Source: Eunapius fragilis (Eukaryota; Porifera; Demospongiae; Spongillida; Spongillidae). From it: a DNA stretch of 64,000 nt. Location: positions 1,422,359 through 1,486,358 of the forward strand of contig OY811976.1 of assembly GCA_963681505.1 (NCBI GenBank), in the 5' to 3' direction. Made by a program: the position numbers and the translations under genes. The notes below the pieces were generated by a model, which searched no databases, was not told the origin of the DNA, and was given only the letters and a program-made list of their open reading frames with translations. Below, piece by piece: positions 62,906-64,000 of the stretch. Each line of letters starts with the position of its first letter. Positions within the stretch are counted from its first letter, which is position 1.

Positions 62906-64000
62906 TAAGTCTGTACTCAGAACATAATTAGCTGTGGGTGGTGTTATGTTTGAGCACAGCAGAGATACAGACCACACCCATAAGAGCGGATTCGGATTTT
63001 GGGTCTGGGTACGAGACTATACTATTAAACAAATTCCACTCTACATGTCATGATAGGATGGGTTGGAAAGGAGCTAATTCATAGAATTTGAGTTAAGCAG
63101 GTGTTGTTTGTGGCATAGCAATTATTATGACATATCTTCTGCTTAGTTAGACTTCCCATTATAATAAAGCCATCTATGCAAATCCAACATTCTATGGCTG
63201 CCCCATCCTCCATGCCTATAACCTCTGTCATGAAGGCACAAGGCTGTTACCTGGAGAACTGAAAGCACCATTTGTACATGTACAGGGGAGAAACAGCTGC
63301 CTATACATCAGCTGCTAAGTGGGAAATAATGACCATACTTAACGCTGCAATCCGATTGGACTGCAATTGCCGTTGCAGCATTACATAATCTTGGTATAGG
63401 CTTGTCACCGAACGCGGTAGTCGTGCCACGCCCAACTATATCTATATAATTACAGCCCTCCCTCGCTTACCACCATAATAGCAAGGCATCAAGTAGAACC
63501 AGAGAATTAGCAAACGACCGATAGCTGGCATCTAATTGACAAACGTATTGCAGTATGATTTAATAGTTAACACTGTAACTGACAAACTACCTTCAAGCAA
63601 GCAATATAGGTTGCAACCGCGCGCGGTAAAATTCAATGGTAAAGAGAAGTGTTATTATTGGCGTTATGTGTGTTATGGTAACCTCATGGGTGTAGGAGAT
63701 GACACGTAATGGTGTAGAATAGAGCGATTTGGAAAGAAGCACCTCTAAAGGTACAACACTATTTCAGAATCTTCAGTACGTTTTAAGCGGCTTCTTTCTC
63801 ATCCATTTATCTTGCTCCTGTGACAATGAGATGCTGCATTGTAGGCTCATATGTTGTATGCATCTTCTCTCCCCTCCCCTCCCCTCTCTCTAGCTCTTTC
63901 CCCTCCCTCTCCCTCCTTCCACTCTTCCCTCACCCTTCCTTCCTACCCTCCCCCTCCCTCAACAATTGTACTGTGCAGGACTATTCGTTTCACAATAAGA
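62906..64000. other. Upstream region of receptor gene B
   Basis: Non-coding copy of 57957-59100, with GCGCGC near 63620 and ATATA-rich stretches. No further gene is visible before the window ends. Confidence 0.5.

Larger units (their letters stand above)
54522..64000. repeat. Tandem duplication of about 4.95 kb (two units)
   Basis: Unit A (about 54522-59100) and unit B (about 59465 to the window end) share gene, introns, 5' and 3' flanks in the same order and orientation, at an offset of 4918-4949 bases. Differences are mostly substitutions and short indels; coding exons have equal length except the membrane exon (147 versus 138 bases). The pair reflects one segmental duplication. Confidence 0.9.

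Overview
This window is metazoan nuclear DNA, most likely from a demosponge and possibly a freshwater one. It is AT-rich and repeat-dense. Its genes have short introns with GT/AG borders, and two adjacent immunoglobulin/fibronectin-type receptor genes form a tandem pair. The best clue to the host is a nuclear copy of mitochondrial DNA at about 25.4-26.2 kb. It carries a tRNA-Gln and a nad4L gene, and both sides are packed with short GC-rich palindromes of the kind known from mitochondrial intergenic regions of spongillid sponges. The host call is an inference from the sequence only.

Layout. 0-2.4 kb: 5' half of a Ty3/gypsy retrotransposon (minus strand) with its LTR. 2.7-5.7 kb: two copies of one non-autonomous DNA transposon, the first carrying three nested insertions; the second copy gives the empty site for them. 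6.6-8.4 kb: broken piggyBac transposase. 10-15 kb: terminus of a P-like transposon, a RecQ-like helicase exon, a coiled-coil exon expanded by a 27-bp minisatellite, and a Ulp1-protease-like fragment. 15.7-19.6 kb: a degraded GDGRCDSPG-type DDE transposase flanked by palindromic repeats.

20-32 kb is the most interesting host-like region. A three-exon gene (20274-23938, minus) encodes a small header domain, a P-loop NTPase and a nuclease-like C-terminus, resembling Crinkler/RHS-type (CR) effectors. A four-exon gene just upstream of it (24061-24913) has one exon present three times. Then comes the mitochondrial insert, a long minus-strand exon with a kinase-like domain (27586-29400), and a second, frameshifted copy of the header exons (31991-32306). 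The pattern suggests a shared N-terminal header placed before different C-terminal effectors.

33-43 kb holds non-autonomous elements (one with a TTAA target duplication), minisatellites, a broken tyrosine recombinase and a broken ISXO2-like transposase. 43325-49319 is a complete-looking 6-kb DNA transposon: near-identical 18-bp terminal inverted repeats, a perfect 8-bp target duplication, a zinc-finger ORF, an 828-aa transposase resembling the P-element fold, and a Ulp1 protease fused to a PHD finger. 50-53 kb holds unresolved exons on the plus strand with local tandem duplications. 54.5-64 kb is a roughly 4.95-kb tandem duplication holding two eight-exon minus-strand genes for Ig/FN3-like single-pass membrane proteins with ITIM-like and NPxY motifs in short cytoplasmic tails. 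In both, every exon junction keeps the reading frame.
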